64,000 nucleotides of DNA from an uncultured Sinobacteraceae bacterium (GTDB lineage: Bacteria > Pseudomonadota > Gammaproteobacteria > Nevskiales > Nevskiaceae), in assembly GCA_903822975.1 (NCBI GenBank), contig CAIJRD010000011.1, forward strand, positions 496,001-560,000. The letters are read 5' to 3'. Below the pieces are notes generated by a model that saw only the letters and a program-made list of their open reading frames with translations, was not told the DNA's origin and ran no database searches. The position numbers and the translations under genes were made by a program. Positions within the stretch are counted from its first letter, which is position 1, and each line of letters opens with the position of its first letter. Of the stretch, positions 54,790 to 64,000 are shown piece after piece.

Positions 54790-55017
54790 CGGTTCCCCCT
54801 ACTCCTCGCCGCGCTATCGATGTAGCTTCAGCCACCAGATCATCGTGATCGTACGTATCCGCACGACAACCAGACGTCCGCGACGCGTCATACGCGGCGA
54901 TCTTGCCAGTGGGCTGGCAATCCGACGAGCGATTGCGTTGGCCGCCAGACAACTAAGCTACGGAGCCTACGCTACCGCAGTGTCGTTCCCATTCATTGAT
55001 GGATTGCGTGGCGCAAC

Positions 55018-55692
55018 TCAGTCGGTCGTTGTCACCGGGCCATCGCCGTGCACGATCTCGGCTTTCTTCGGCGGCGTGAACTGGAACTGCGCCGGATCGA
55101 TCTTGCTGTTGGTCTTGGTGTCGCTGAACGTGATTTCAGACGTGCTGCCGATCTGGTCGGCGAAGCGCATGCGTTCGGGCGCGCCGTTCTTGTCGAGTTG
55201 CAGTTCGATCGATTTGAAATCGCTGTCCTTCGACTTCGGCACCAGCTTCACCAGCCGTGCATCGCCCGCCGCGCCGGCATCCTGCACGGTAAAGGCATCG
55301 GTAAGTCCGCCGCGCTGCGACAGCAAGGCCGCCGGTGTGCCGGTGAGCGCGGCCTTGGCTTCGCGCACGGTGACCTGGTTCAGATCGGGATCGTAGGACC
55401 ACAGCTTGCTGCCATCGCAGACCGAAATCTGCTGATACGGTTTTTCGTAGGTCCAGCGGAATTTTCCGGCTTCGCCTTTTGCGCCCGAGGTCGGCCGCGA
55501 CAGCAGGAAGTGTCCGCTGCTGCGATTGGTGACCTTGCCGTCTTCATCGGTCTGTACCTGCTCGAAGTGCGTATCGAGCGTCTGCACGCCGTCGACAAAG
55601 TGCTTCAGCGTCTCTTGTGCGGAATCGGCACGTGCGAGGCCGCAGACATTCAGCGACAGCGCGGCGGTGACGGCGATCAGGATACGACGCAT
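55018..55692 (-). CDS. lolA: Outer-membrane lipoprotein carrier protein
   Basis: A 224-aa periplasmic chaperone that shuttles lipoproteins from LolCDE to LolB. A signal peptide (ILIAVTAALSLNVCGLARA) precedes the mature start DSAQETLKHF. Family text includes GHFLLSRPTSGAKGEAGKFR, WTYEKPYQQISVCDGSKLWS and LNQVTVREA. Downstream of ftsK in the same orientation, as in relatives, but with a dioxygenase-like gene between. Confidence 0.93.
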   Translation of the reverse strand: MRRILIAVTAALSLNVCGLARADSAQETLKHFVDGVQTLDTHFEQVQTDEDGKVTNRSSGHFLLSRPTSGAKGEAGKFRWTYEKPYQQISVCDGSKLWSYDPDLNQVTVREAKAALTGTPAALLSQRGGLTDAFTVQDAGAAGDARLVKLVPKSKDSDFKSIELQLDKNGAPERMRFADQIGSTSEITFSDTKTNSKIDPAQFQFTPPKKAEIVHGDGPVTTTD

Positions 55693-55707
55693 GCGAACAC
55701 TCCAAAT

Positions 55708-56541
55708 TCATCCAAAACGGAAACCGGACAGCGCTTTGCCAAACACGCGGTCGCTGTAAGTGTGCTGCGCGCGATCATCGCCGGCAGCACCGGCGGCGAC
55801 CATCAACGGCAGCAGATGTTCTTCGCGCGGATGTGCCTGCCGTGCACCGGGCGCACGCGACCAGTCGAGCAGCTTTTGCGCGCGACGCGCGGGGTCGGCA
55901 TCGCAGACCGCATTGACGAGCCAGTCGTCGAAGGCCTTGGCGACGGCGACTGTCGCTGCACTTTCGTCGAAAAAGCTGCGCAAATTGTGGAAGCTCATGC
56001 CGCTGCCGACGATCAGCACGCCCTCGTCGCGCAGGCTCGACAGCGCAGCGCCGATCGCCAGGTGCTTGGCCGGATCGAGCCCGACCTGCAACGACAGTTG
56101 CACGATCGGAATCTGCGCCTGCGGAGAGATCAGCAGAAACGGGATGAATACGCCGTGATCGAAACCGCGTGCGGCATCGGCGCTGCTATCGATGCCGGCG
56201 GCCGCGAGCAGCGCGCGCACCTGGCTTGCCAGTGCAGGCGCGCCGGGCGCTGGGTACTGCAGTCGATAGGTGTGTTCGGGAAAGCCGTGATAGTCGAACA
56301 GCAGCGCGGGATGCGCGGCACTGGTGACGGTCGGCTGCGCGGTTTCCCAATGCCCGGAGATCACCAGAATCGCGCGCGGCGGCTGCGGCAGCGTTGCGGC
56401 GAGGCCGCGCAAGTACGCCGCCATACGATCCCAGGTCTGCGGCGCCGAGGGCGGCGGGTCCATGAAGAAGCAGGGGCCGCCGCCGTGCGGGATGAACCAA
56501 GTCGGCAAGCGCGTCGGCGTGCCGACAGGCGTTGCGTTCAC
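55708..56541 (-). CDS. LigB-type extradiol dioxygenase-like protein (DODA/YgiD family)
   Basis: A 277-aa class III extradiol ring-cleavage dioxygenase homologue. Metal-site residues are in [11 protein letters not shown] (first His), [13 protein letters not shown] (second His) and the [15 protein letters not shown] segment, with [12 protein letters not shown] further on. Substrate class (catechols, DOPA) is uncertain. GTG at 56541 overlaps the ftsK stop as GTGA, so it is translated behind ftsK; it ends 16 bp before lolA starts. Confidence 0.85.
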   Translation of the reverse strand: MNATPVGTPTRLPTWFIPHGGGPCFFMDPPPSAPQTWDRMAAYLRGLAATLPQPPRAILVISGHWETAQPTVTSAAHPALLFDYHGFPEHTYRLQYPAPGAPALASQVRALLAAAGIDSSADAARGFDHGVFIPFLLISPQAQIPIVQLSLQVGLDPAKHLAIGAALSSLRDEGVLIVGSGMSFHNLRSFFDESAATVAVAKAFDDWLVNAVCDADPARRAQKLLDWSRAPGARQAHPREEHLLPLMVAAGAAGDDRAQHTYSDRVFGKALSGFRFG

Positions 56542-59099
56542 TCGCGGCCGCCGGGCGCGAGGATTTCACGATTGCCGCCGGGACCGCTGGGCCCAACGAT
56601 GCCCGAGGCCTCCATCTGCTCGACCATGCGCGCGGCACGGTTGTAGCCGATCTTCAAACGCCGCTGCACCCAGCTCACGCTGGCCTTGCGCGTTTCCAGC
56701 ACCACGGCAACGGCTTGGTCGTACATCGGATCGGACTCGGCATCGCTGGCGCCGTCCGGCTCGGGGCGCGCTTCCGGATCGGCCAGGATCGCCTCGATGT
56801 AGTTCGGCGCGCCGACCTGTTTCAGATACGCGACGACCTTGTGCACTTCGTGATCGTCGACAAAAGCGCCGTGCAGACGCTGGATGCGCGAAGCCCCAAT
56901 CGGGCGATACAGCATGTCGCCGTGACCGAGCAGCGTCTCTGCACCCATCTCGTCGAGGATCGTGCGCGAGTCGATGCGCGAAGCCACCTGGAACGCAACG
57001 CGCGAGGGAATGTTCGCCTTGATCAAACCGGTGATGACGTCGACGCTGGGCCGCTGCGTGGCGACGATCAGATGAATGCCGGCCGCGCGCGCTTTCTGCG
57101 CCAGACGCGCGATCAGTTCTTCGACCTTCTTGCCGACCACCATCATCATGTCGGCGAGCTCGTCGATGATCACGACGATATGCGGCAGTGCTTCCAGCTC
57201 CGGCTGCTCGACCGGATTCTCGGCGAACAGGTCCGGCTCAACCTGCAGCGGATCGCGCAGTGGCGTGCCGGCTTCGGCGGCGTCAAGCACTTTCTTGTTC
57301 ATGCCGGCGAGATTGCGCACACCGAGCGCAGACATCAGCCGGTAGCGCCGTTCCATTTCGGCGACACACCAGCGCAGCGCATTGGCTGCATCCTTCATGT
57401 CGGTGACGACCGGTGTGAGCAGATGCGGAATGTCCTGATAGACGCTCAGTTCCAGCATCTTCGGATCGATCAGGATCAGGCGCAGCTGCTCGGCAGTCGA
57501 CTTGAACAGCATCGACAGGATCATCGCGTTGATCGCCACCGACTTGCCCGAACCGGTGGTACCGGCAACCAGAAGGTGCGGCATCTTCGCCAGATCCACC
57601 GCAAGTGGATTGCCGGCGATGTCCTTGCCCATGCCCATCGTCAGCGGCGACGAGGAATTGGTGTACGAAGGCGAGCTGAGAATCTCCGACAGCGACACCA
57701 TCTCGCGTTTCTGATTCGGAATCTCAAGACCGATGACGCTCTTGCCTTCGATCACCTCGACCACGCGAACGCTCGAAACCGACAGCGAACGCGCGAGGTC
57801 TTTCGACAGGTTGGTGACCTGCGAACCCTTCACTCCGGGCGCCGGCGACAATTCGAAGCGCGTGATCACCGGGCCCGGTGTTGCGTCGACGACGGTCGCC
57901 TCGACACCGAAGTCGGCGAGATGGCGTTCGACGTCGCGCGACAGCCGTTCGATGTCTTCCGGCGTGTAGCGCTTGCCGCTCGGCTTCGGCGGATCGAGCA
58001 GGTCCAGTGGCGGCAGTGGATCGCCGTTGTAGACCGGCACGGCGATGCGTTCGGCTTCCGGCTTTGGCGGCGGCTTGCGCGGTTTCGGCGCTGGCTTCGG
58101 TGCGGCGACACTGGGGGCTGCAACGGGCGCCTCGAAGTCATCGTCGAGATCGCTCGCATCGTTGATCGAAGTCGCGGGCGACAACGACGCGGCATTGGGC
58201 TCGACATCGAGCTCGTCGTCTGCATCCAGCGCAGACACGCGCGCGGCGACCGCATCCATCGCCGAGGTAACGCTCTTGTCGCGTGACGACGGCACCGCTG
58301 CCGGCGGCGTATCGAAATCGAATTGCGGCTCGATCCGCGTCGCCGGTTTGCGACGACGCGGCGCCGGTGTTTCGACTGCCGGCACTTGCACCAGTCCGGC
58401 GTCGTCGTCGGCTTCGGCGGCGTTGGCAGCTTCTGCGGCCGCAGCGGCGGCGGCCGCACGGCGTTCCTGCGCGCGCTGCAGCAGTTGCATCGCACGCGCG
58501 CCGATCGCATCGAGCACGCGCAGCCAGGAAAAAATCATCGCGATCGGCAGCGCTACGACAAACAGCGTCAGCAGCAGCAGCGAGGCACCCACCGGGTTGA
58601 GAATTTTTTCGAGCACGTCGCTGAGCCAATGGCCGGCGATTCCGCCACTGCCTTGCGGCACCCAGCTCGACAGCGGATGCACGTAGAGCGCGCTCAGTCC
58701 GGCGAGGCTCGCGAGCGCGACGATCCAGGCCGCGGCGCGCACGCCGGCTGGCACGTGCAAGGCGAGTGGCTCGCCGCCGCGGAAGGTACGCAAGCCCAGC
58801 CACAGCACCGCCCAGGGCAACAGGAAGGCGACGTAGCCGACGAAGCTCAGCAAGGCGTTCGACAACCAGGCGCCGACGCTACCGCCGAGATTGCGCGTGG
58901 CGTGGCCGACACCGGATGATGACCAGCCGGCGTCGTCGACCTGGTAGCTCACCAGTGCGATCAACAGGAACAGCGCGACACCGACGCAGGCGAGCAGCGC
59001 CACCTCGTGCGGCAGGCGTTCTACCCAGGTCAGTTCTGCCGCGGGCTGCGACGAGCGCGACGACAGAGGCTTAGCGGCTTGTTTCTTGCGTAGGAACAC
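56538..59099 (-). CDS. ftsK: DNA translocase FtsK
   Basis: An 853-aa cell-division translocase. Four N-terminal membrane helices (residues about 30-190) anchor it at the septum; an Ala/Pro/acidic linker (about 210-370) follows; the motor has Walker [17 protein letters not shown] and Walker [15 protein letters not shown]; the C-terminal gamma domain ([20 protein letters not shown], then [18 protein letters not shown]) reads KOPS sites and activates XerCD. The start is GTG at 59099 without a strong ribosome site, so the N-terminus is slightly uncertain. Confidence 0.95.
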   Translation of the reverse strand: MFLRKKQAAKPLSSRSSQPAAELTWVERLPHEVALLACVGVALFLLIALVSYQVDDAGWSSSGVGHATRNLGGSVGAWLSNALLSFVGYVAFLLPWAVLWLGLRTFRGGEPLALHVPAGVRAAAWIVALASLAGLSALYVHPLSSWVPQGSGGIAGHWLSDVLEKILNPVGASLLLLTLFVVALPIAMIFSWLRVLDAIGARAMQLLQRAQERRAAAAAAAAEAANAAEADDDAGLVQVPAVETPAPRRRKPATRIEPQFDFDTPPAAVPSSRDKSVTSAMDAVAARVSALDADDELDVEPNAASLSPATSINDASDLDDDFEAPVAAPSVAAPKPAPKPRKPPPKPEAERIAVPVYNGDPLPPLDLLDPPKPSGKRYTPEDIERLSRDVERHLADFGVEATVVDATPGPVITRFELSPAPGVKGSQVTNLSKDLARSLSVSSVRVVEVIEGKSVIGLEIPNQKREMVSLSEILSSPSYTNSSSPLTMGMGKDIAGNPLAVDLAKMPHLLVAGTTGSGKSVAINAMILSMLFKSTAEQLRLILIDPKMLELSVYQDIPHLLTPVVTDMKDAANALRWCVAEMERRYRLMSALGVRNLAGMNKKVLDAAEAGTPLRDPLQVEPDLFAENPVEQPELEALPHIVVIIDELADMMMVVGKKVEELIARLAQKARAAGIHLIVATQRPSVDVITGLIKANIPSRVAFQVASRIDSRTILDEMGAETLLGHGDMLYRPIGASRIQRLHGAFVDDHEVHKVVAYLKQVGAPNYIEAILADPEARPEPDGASDAESDPMYDQAVAVVLETRKASVSWVQRRLKIGYNRAARMVEQMEASGIVGPSGPGGNREILAPGGRE

Positions 59100-59235
59100 T
59101 CAGGATTTTCGGTTCACAAGCGGGGTCGGAAATCCGCACGTCAGTATATCAGTGGGTAGTCAGCGGCCTCTTGAATTCCGTGGTTAAACCTTCAAGTTGA
59201 GGGGGTGTCGAATGCTTCAGCAGCCCGGAGCCACC

Positions 59236-59568
59236 ATGAATACCGAAATCCGCCATTTCCTGTTGACCCAAGACGGTCAGGTCCGCGAGTTCACCTCGGA
59301 AGAGGCGGCTCTGATTGCGGCCGGCGCCAATCGCCTGCCGGAGTTTGCAGAACGTCGTATTCGCTACCTGCAGGTGTCCTGGGACGCCGAGCCGGCCAGC
59401 GAACTCAAGGTTCAGACTGCGGGCGCTGCGATCCGCTTCGATACCGACGGTCGGCTGCTGGAAGCGGCCCCACCGTCCGAAGAGGAAAAGATCTCGCGCT
59501 TCGAGCACGACACCTGCGTGCAGTGGGCGCTGCGCGAAGTCGGCGTGCAACAGCCGACGGCGCATTGA
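59236..59568 (+). CDS. Small acidic hypothetical protein
   Basis: A 110-aa cytoplasmic protein (MNTEIRHFLLTQDGQVREFT, then LPEFAERRIRYLQVSWDAEP). I do not recognise a named family, but ordered, codon-biased sequence and ggag before the ATG at 59236 support it. A second start at 59212, with gaggggg ahead, is also possible. It is divergent from ftsK and 50 bp ahead of the FemAB-like gene. Confidence 0.7.
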   Translation: MNTEIRHFLLTQDGQVREFTSEEAALIAAGANRLPEFAERRIRYLQVSWDAEPASELKVQTAGAAIRFDTDGRLLEAAPPSEEEKISRFEHDTCVQWALREVGVQQPTAH

Positions 59569-59618
59569 TCGCGCAGCTTCGTCTCAACTTAGAACTTTAA
59601 GACAGCGACCGCTGCCGG

Positions 59619-60803
59619 GTGCGACTGCGTCAGCTCGATTCGATCGCAGCACTCCCGGCAGCGCAGTGGAACGCGCTGTATCCGGCCGGCTATCCGCTGC
59701 TGCGGCATGAATTCCTCGCCGCACTCGAACAGCGCGATTGCGCCACGCCGGAAACCGGCTGGACTCCCTGCCACGCCGTGCTCGAGGACGATCGCGGCGC
59801 GATCCTCGCGGTGGCCCCGCTCTACCTGAAGACGCATTCCTACGGCGAGTTCGTGTTCGACTTCAGCTGGGCCGAAGCGAGCCACCGCATCCGGCATCAC
59901 TATTACCCGAAACTGGTCTGCGCGGTGCCCTTCACGCCGTCGGCCGGTCCCCGCATCGGCGCGCGCGATGAAGCCGCACGCGCGGAGATGGCGCGTCGAC
60001 TGCCGGCGCTGGCCGATGATCTAGAGCTGTCGTCGTTCCACGGCCTGTTTCTCGATCGGCCGGACAGCGACGCATTTGCTGCGGCGGGCTGTATCGAACG
60101 CAATGATGTGCAGTTCCATTGGCACAATCGTGGTTATGCCGACTTCGCTGCGTTCCTGGCGACGCTCACCAGCGAGAAGCGCAAGAAAGTGCTGCGCGAG
60201 CGGCGCCGCATCAGCGAGGCCGGTTTGCGGTTCGAATGGCGGCGCGGCGACGAACTCGACGAAGCGCAGTGGGTCGAGGTGTACGCGCTCTACGCCAACA
60301 CCTACGAGGAACACGGTCGACCGCCCTATCTGACGCTCGACTTTTTTCTCGACTATGGGCGTGCGCCCGCGAGCCCCGTTAGACTGATCCTGGCGTATTC
60401 AGAACGGAAACTGGTGGCGGTGGCGATCACGCTCGTCGGTGAATCTGCAGACGGCAGCGGCACGCTCTACGGGCGACATTGGGGCGCGGCCGATCGTTAT
60501 CACAGCCTGCATTTCGAAACCTGCTACTACCAAGGCATCGAGTACTGCATCCGCGAAGGCCTGCAGCATTTCGATGCCGGCGCGCAGGGCGAACACAAGT
60601 TATCGCGTGGCTTCGTGCCGGTGACCACCCAATCGCAACACTGGCTGACCGAGCCGCGGCTGCGCGCAGCGGTGAACCGCGCCATGCGCGAAGAGCGCAG
60701 TTGGGTCGCCGAACGCGGCGCGATTCTGAGCGAGCACACGCCGTTCAAGCGCGGCGAGCTTCAACTGGATGTCGGGTCCTCAGCGGCGGCCACGGATGGA
60801 TAA
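59619..60803 (+). CDS. FemAB/GNAT-like 'peptidogalycan' family protein (PF04339)
   Basis: A 394-aa protein of the double-GNAT fold family annotated as peptidogalycan biosynthesis/recognition. Visible family text: LRHEFLAALEQRDCATPETG, LYLKTHSYGEFVFDFSWAEA, SEKRKKVLRERRRISEAGL and LYGRHWGAADRYHSLHFETC, then GAQGEHKLSRGF. Aminoacyl-tRNA-using transfer is possible by fold but not shown. GTG start; its end overlaps aat by 8 bp, so it may work with the N-degron genes that follow. Confidence 0.83.
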   Translation: MRLRQLDSIAALPAAQWNALYPAGYPLLRHEFLAALEQRDCATPETGWTPCHAVLEDDRGAILAVAPLYLKTHSYGEFVFDFSWAEASHRIRHHYYPKLVCAVPFTPSAGPRIGARDEAARAEMARRLPALADDLELSSFHGLFLDRPDSDAFAAAGCIERNDVQFHWHNRGYADFAAFLATLTSEKRKKVLRERRRISEAGLRFEWRRGDELDEAQWVEVYALYANTYEEHGRPPYLTLDFFLDYGRAPASPVRLILAYSERKLVAVAITLVGESADGSGTLYGRHWGAADRYHSLHFETCYYQGIEYCIREGLQHFDAGAQGEHKLSRGFVPVTTQSQHWLTEPRLRAAVNRAMREERSWVAERGAILSEHTPFKRGELQLDVGSSAAATDG

Positions 60804-61569
60804 TCCGGTTCGCCTGCACTGGCTCGATCCGCGCGATCCGAACCAGCCGTTCCCGCCCGCGCACAAGGCGATGGGCGATCCGAATGGTTTGCTTGCGATC
60901 GGTGGCGATCTGTCGATGCCGCGCCTGATTCGCGCGTATTCGAACGGCATCTTCCCCTGGTACAACCCGAACGAACCCATCCTCTGGTGGTGCCCGGATC
61001 CGCGCGCGATTCTGCTGCCGGAGCAGGTTCATGTCTCGCACTCGCTGGGCAAGCGCATCCGCAAGGCCGACTACGCGGTGACGCTCGATTGCGCATTCGA
61101 AACCGTGCTCGAAGCCTGCGCCGGCGAACGCGCGCATGCCAGCGGCACCTGGCTTGGTCCGGATATGCGACTGGCTTATCTCGAACTGCATGCGCACGGC
61201 TTTGCGCACTCCGCCGAAGTCTGGCGCGATGGTGCTTTGATCGGCGGGCTCTACGGCGTTTCGCTCGGACGCGCGTTCTTCGGCGAATCGATGTTCAGCC
61301 GCGCGGACGATGGTTCCAAGCTGGCGCTGGTTCACCTGTGCCGGCAACTTGCGGCCTGGCAGTTCGAGTTGATCGATTGCCAGATCGCTTCGACCCATCT
61401 GAAGACGCTGGGCGCGCGCGATGTGCCCCGCGAGCGATTTCTGCAGATGCTGCGCGAGGCCATGCGGCATTCCGGCCGCACCGGCGTGTGGCGCTACGAA
61501 CTCGATGTGCCCTGCGATCGACGCCACTACCCGCCGCGGCTGTCGTGGCCGCAGGCGACGCGGCCATGA
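60796..61569 (+). CDS. aat: Leucyl/phenylalanyl-tRNA--protein transferase
   Basis: A 257-aa transferase that adds Leu or Phe to proteins starting with Arg or Lys, marking them for ClpAPS. Hallmarks: FPPAHKAMGDPNGLLAIGGD, YSNGIFPWYNPNEPILWWCP, AEVWRDGALIGGLYGVSLGR and AFFGESMFSRADDGSKLALV. Same strand and close to bpt; clpA lies downstream on the other strand. Confidence 0.96.
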   Translation: MDNPVRLHWLDPRDPNQPFPPAHKAMGDPNGLLAIGGDLSMPRLIRAYSNGIFPWYNPNEPILWWCPDPRAILLPEQVHVSHSLGKRIRKADYAVTLDCAFETVLEACAGERAHASGTWLGPDMRLAYLELHAHGFAHSAEVWRDGALIGGLYGVSLGRAFFGESMFSRADDGSKLALVHLCRQLAAWQFELIDCQIASTHLKTLGARDVPRERFLQMLREAMRHSGRTGVWRYELDVPCDRRHYPPRLSWPQATRP

Positions 61570-61692
61570 GCGGTCGGCTGCGGTTGTTGTCGCGGTTGCG
61601 GTCTCGCCGCGCCGCGCCATGAATTCGGCACCGTGCGGTGTCGGAATTCCGTCGCCAACACGGCTCGCATCGTTTTTGCATAGGCTAGTGAT

Positions 61693-62427
61693 ATGAGCCT
61701 GCAAAACCTGCGACTGCTGCTTGGTGCTTCGCATCTGTGCGGATACCTGCCGCAGCGTGCGGCACGCAGCGCATTCGTCGATCCGGCCCTGAAACTCGAT
61801 CCGGGCACCTATGGCTCACTGCTCGACAGCGGCTTTCGCCGCAGCGGCGACTACGCCTACCGCCCGATGTGCGTCGGCTGCCGCGCGTGTCGATCGGTGC
61901 GTGTCGCGGTCGAGGATTTCAACCCGAATCGCAGCCAGCGACGCTGCCTGCACCGAAACGCCGGCGTGCGCTTGCGGGTGCTGAATCGTCTCGACGACGA
62001 GCACTACGAGCTGTATCGCGCCTATCTCACCGCGCGTCACCCGGATGGCGGCATGGATCCGGATGACGGCGAAGCCTTCCGTGAGTTCCTCGGCTGCGGC
62101 TGGGGCACCACCGAATTCTGGGAACTGCGCGAAGGCGCGAAGCTGCTCGCGGTGTCGGTCGTGGATCGCGTGCCGCGCGGCTTTTCTGCGGTTTACACCT
62201 TCTTCGATCCGAAGCTGCCGAAGCGCGGACTTGGTACTTACGCGATTCTGCGGCAGGTGCTGGCGGCGCGCGATGAAGGGCTGCCCTACCTGTATCTCGG
62301 CTACTGGGTCGCCGGCAGCGACAAGATGGATTACAAGAAAAACTTCCAACCGCTGGAGATCCTGTTGCCCTCCGGATGGAGCCGCATTGCTGGGGGCGAG
62401 GCGTTCGCGGATAATGCCGCGTCCTAA
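61693..62427 (+). CDS. bpt: Aspartate/glutamate leucyltransferase (Ate1-type)
   Basis: A 244-aa Bpt that leucylates N-terminal Asp or Glu. The N-terminal Cys-rich part [13 protein letters not shown] and [13 protein letters not shown] is diagnostic, followed by [38 protein letters not shown] and [20 protein letters not shown]. With Aat it covers both bacterial N-degron branches. Confidence 0.94.
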   Translation: MSLQNLRLLLGASHLCGYLPQRAARSAFVDPALKLDPGTYGSLLDSGFRRSGDYAYRPMCVGCRACRSVRVAVEDFNPNRSQRRCLHRNAGVRLRVLNRLDDEHYELYRAYLTARHPDGGMDPDDGEAFREFLGCGWGTTEFWELREGAKLLAVSVVDRVPRGFSAVYTFFDPKLPKRGLGTYAILRQVLAARDEGLPYLYLGYWVAGSDKMDYKKNFQPLEILLPSGWSRIAGGEAFADNAAS

Positions 62428-62441
62428 CCACCTGCGGGCTC

Positions 62442-62660
62442 ATGGCAAAAGAAGACCACATTGAGATGCCTGGCGTTGTTGTCGAAACGCTGCCGAACAC
62501 CACATTCCGCGTCAAACTCGAGAATGGTCACATCGTGACCGCGCACATCTCGGGACGCATGCGCAAGAACTACATCCGCATCCTGACCGGCGACAAGGTC
62601 ACGGTGCAGTTGACGCCCTACGATCTCAGCAAGGGCCGCATCACCTTCCGCGACAAGTAA
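62442..62660 (+). CDS. infA: Translation initiation factor IF-1
   Basis: The 72-aa S1-like OB-fold protein [20 protein letters not shown] is full length and ends [13 protein letters not shown], essentially the gammaproteobacterial consensus. It starts 14 bp after bpt and is followed by a strong terminator. Confidence 0.98.
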   Translation: MAKEDHIEMPGVVVETLPNTTFRVKLENGHIVTAHISGRMRKNYIRILTGDKVTVQLTPYDLSKGRITFRDK

Positions 62661-62704
62661 GCCGCGCGCCCGACCGGCGCGTCTTTCGCCCATCGTCGTG
62701 CATG

Positions 62705-62731
62705 AAAAAGCCCGCTTTCGCGGGCTTTTTT
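62705..62731 (+). terminator. Intrinsic terminator after infA, likely bidirectional
   Basis: A perfect 6-bp stem (gcccgc / gcgggc) with tttc loop is flanked by five A residues (62705-62709) and six T residues (62726-62731), so it can stop infA and also transcripts of the convergent clpA gene. Confidence 0.93.
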
Positions 62732-62782
62732 GGCTGCCTGCCGTTGTCCGGGCGCCGTTGCCGACGCCCGGGTTTCCAGCCT

Positions 62783-64000
62783 TCAGGCCGGCTCGACCGC
62801 AACCGGCGACTTGTCCTTGGCTTCGATCTCGAAGGCAATTTTGTCGTCGTCGTCGACCTTCACCAGTACATGTCCACCATGCGCCAGTTTGCCGAACAGC
62901 AGTTCCTCGGCAAGCGGACGCTTGATGCTGTCCTGGATCGTGCGAGCCATTGGGCGCGCGCCCATCTTGACGTCGTAGCCGTGCTCGGCGAGCCACTCGC
63001 GTGCCGCCGGCTCGACTTCCATCTGCACGTGCTTGGCCGCCAGCTGCTCTTCCAGCTGCATGAGGAACTTGTCGACCACGCGGGCAATTTCGACCCGACC
63101 CAGCGACGCGAACGGGATGATCGCGTCGAGACGGTTGCGGAACTCCGGCGAGAAGCTGCGGCGGATCACTTCCAGTGCGTCGGTGGTGTGGTTCGCCTCG
63201 CTGAAGCCCATCGAGCGGCGTGAGGACTCTTCCGCGCCGGCATTGGTGGTCATCACCAGAATGACGTTGCGGAAATCGGCGGCGCGGCCGTTGTTGTCGG
63301 TCAGCGTGCCGTGGTCCATCACCTGCAGCAGCAGGTTGAAGACGTCCGGATGCGCTTTTTCGATTTCATCGAGCAGCACCACCGCATGCGGATGCTTGAT
63401 CACCGCCTCGGTCAGCAAACCACCCTGGTCGAAGCCGACGTAGCCCGGCGGTGCGCCGATCAGGCGCGAAACCGTGTGCCGCTCCATGTACTCGGACATG
63501 TCGAAGCGGATCAGTTCGATGCCGAGCTGGTTGGCCAACTGGCGCGTGACTTCGGTCTTGCCGACGCCGGTCGGGCCGGCCAGCAGGAAGTTGCCGATCG
63601 GGCGATCCGGATTGCCGAGGCCCGAGCGCGACAGCTTGATGCAGGACGACAGTGTTTCGACCGCAGCATCCTGGCCGAAGATCACCAGCTTGAGATCGCG
63701 CTCGAGGCTCGCCAGGCGATCCTTGTCATCCGACGACACGCTCTTCGCCGGAATCCGCGCAATCTTGGCGATGGTTTCTTCGATGTCCTTGACCTGCACG
63801 GTCTTGCGGCGCTTCGACTCGGGCAGCAGGCGCAAGCGTGCGGCGGCCTCGTCGATGACGTCGATCGCCTTGTCCGGCAGATGCCGATCGGTGATGTGGC
63901 GCGCCGACAGCTCCACTGCGGCGCGCAGCGCGCCACTGGTGAAGTGCACCTGATGATGCTCCTCGAAGCGCGCGCGCAGACCTTCCAGGATCTGGATGGT
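62783..64000 (-). CDS. clpA: ATP-dependent Clp protease ATP-binding subunit ClpA, 3' part
   Basis: The C-terminal 405 codons are present; the gene runs off the right edge. The second AAA+ domain is complete: Walker A LLAGPTGVGKTEVTRQLANQ, pore loop GAPPGYVGFDQGG, Walker B AVVLLDEIEKAHPDVFNLLL, and the ClpA-type C-terminus GARPMARTIQDSIKRPLAEE. Sequence upstream of 63949 continues in frame (EGLRARFEEHHQ). Partner of ClpP; with ClpS it degrades substrates tagged by Aat and Bpt, whose genes are just across. Confidence 0.95.
   Translation of the reverse strand, partial: TIQILEGLRARFEEHHQVHFTSGALRAAVELSARHITDRHLPDKAIDVIDEAAARLRLLPESKRRKTVQVKDIEETIAKIARIPAKSVSSDDKDRLASLERDLKLVIFGQDAAVETLSSCIKLSRSGLGNPDRPIGNFLLAGPTGVGKTEVTRQLANQLGIELIRFDMSEYMERHTVSRLIGAPPGYVGFDQGGLLTEAVIKHPHAVVLLDEIEKAHPDVFNLLLQVMDHGTLTDNNGRAADFRNVILVMTTNAGAEESSRRSMGFSEANHTTDALEVIRRSFSPEFRNRLDAIIPFASLGRVEIARVVDKFLMQLEEQLAAKHVQMEVEPAAREWLAEHGYDVKMGARPMARTIQDSIKRPLAEELLFGKLAHGGHVLVKVDDDDKIAFEIEAKDKSPVAVEPA

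Overview
The window is a high-GC, densely coded stretch of bacterial chromosome. Its core gene order (serS, crcB, rarA, lolA, ftsK, aat, bpt, infA, clpA, and cysG, cysB and sulfite reductase) fits a gammaproteobacterium of the Xanthomonadales or Lysobacterales type. A FimX-like protein, an EpmB aminomutase and CreA agree with that. The placement is an inference from gene content and my memory of synteny; no 16S gene or tRNA is visible.

Layout. 1-11 kb: 5' part of mrdA (PBP2), a rhomboid protease, creA, a class V aminotransferase, a FrnE-type DsbA protein, a styrene-oxide-isomerase (StyC) homologue, two PF10118 ferritin-like 'metal-dependent hydrolases' flanking a DUF445 protein, and an alpha/beta hydrolase. 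11-18 kb: a glycan module (ELM1 family, CDP-glycerol glycerophosphotransferase-like, GT4, GT8-like, ABC exporter). 18-24 kb: MFS efflux, epmB, a degenerate FimX-like c-di-GMP protein and htpX, with a tandem array of terminator-like hairpins between the last two. 24-31 kb: parE, an NTF2-like gene and parC in one operon, then an ECF sigma factor with two small membrane partners. 31-35 kb: xseB-dxs facing cysG and a TauE/SafE permease. 35-42.5 kb: mop, a glutamine-amidotransferase-like protein, cysB, sulfite reductase with its DUF934 partner, then moaA-moaD-moaE-moaC. 42.8-46.4 kb: an orphan ACP and ketosynthase with NTF2-like, GNAT and nitrilase genes. 46.5-49.1 kb: a small island of visibly lower GC, holding a PDZ gene broken by one in-frame amber codon, a PD-(D/E)XK nuclease-fold protein overlapping a 3-TM protein, a stand-alone BRCT protein and another membrane protein. 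49-64 kb: EamA, serS, crcB with a fluoride riboswitch in its leader, rarA, a flavodoxin-like protein, a DUF6010-like protein, lolA, an extradiol dioxygenase-like protein, ftsK, a FemAB-like protein, and the N-degron group aat-bpt-infA-clpA.

The strongest non-coding find is the fluoride riboswitch (51628-51697, minus strand) ahead of the fluoride channel gene: three helices and two conserved sequence blocks can be traced by eye. A second pattern is that many intergenic gaps contain short tandem repeats (7-33 bp units), each with a different unit. The best candidate for an undescribed system is the nuclease/3-TM pair in the 47-49 kb island. Its role is unknown and is proposed only as a defence or mobile-element hypothesis.
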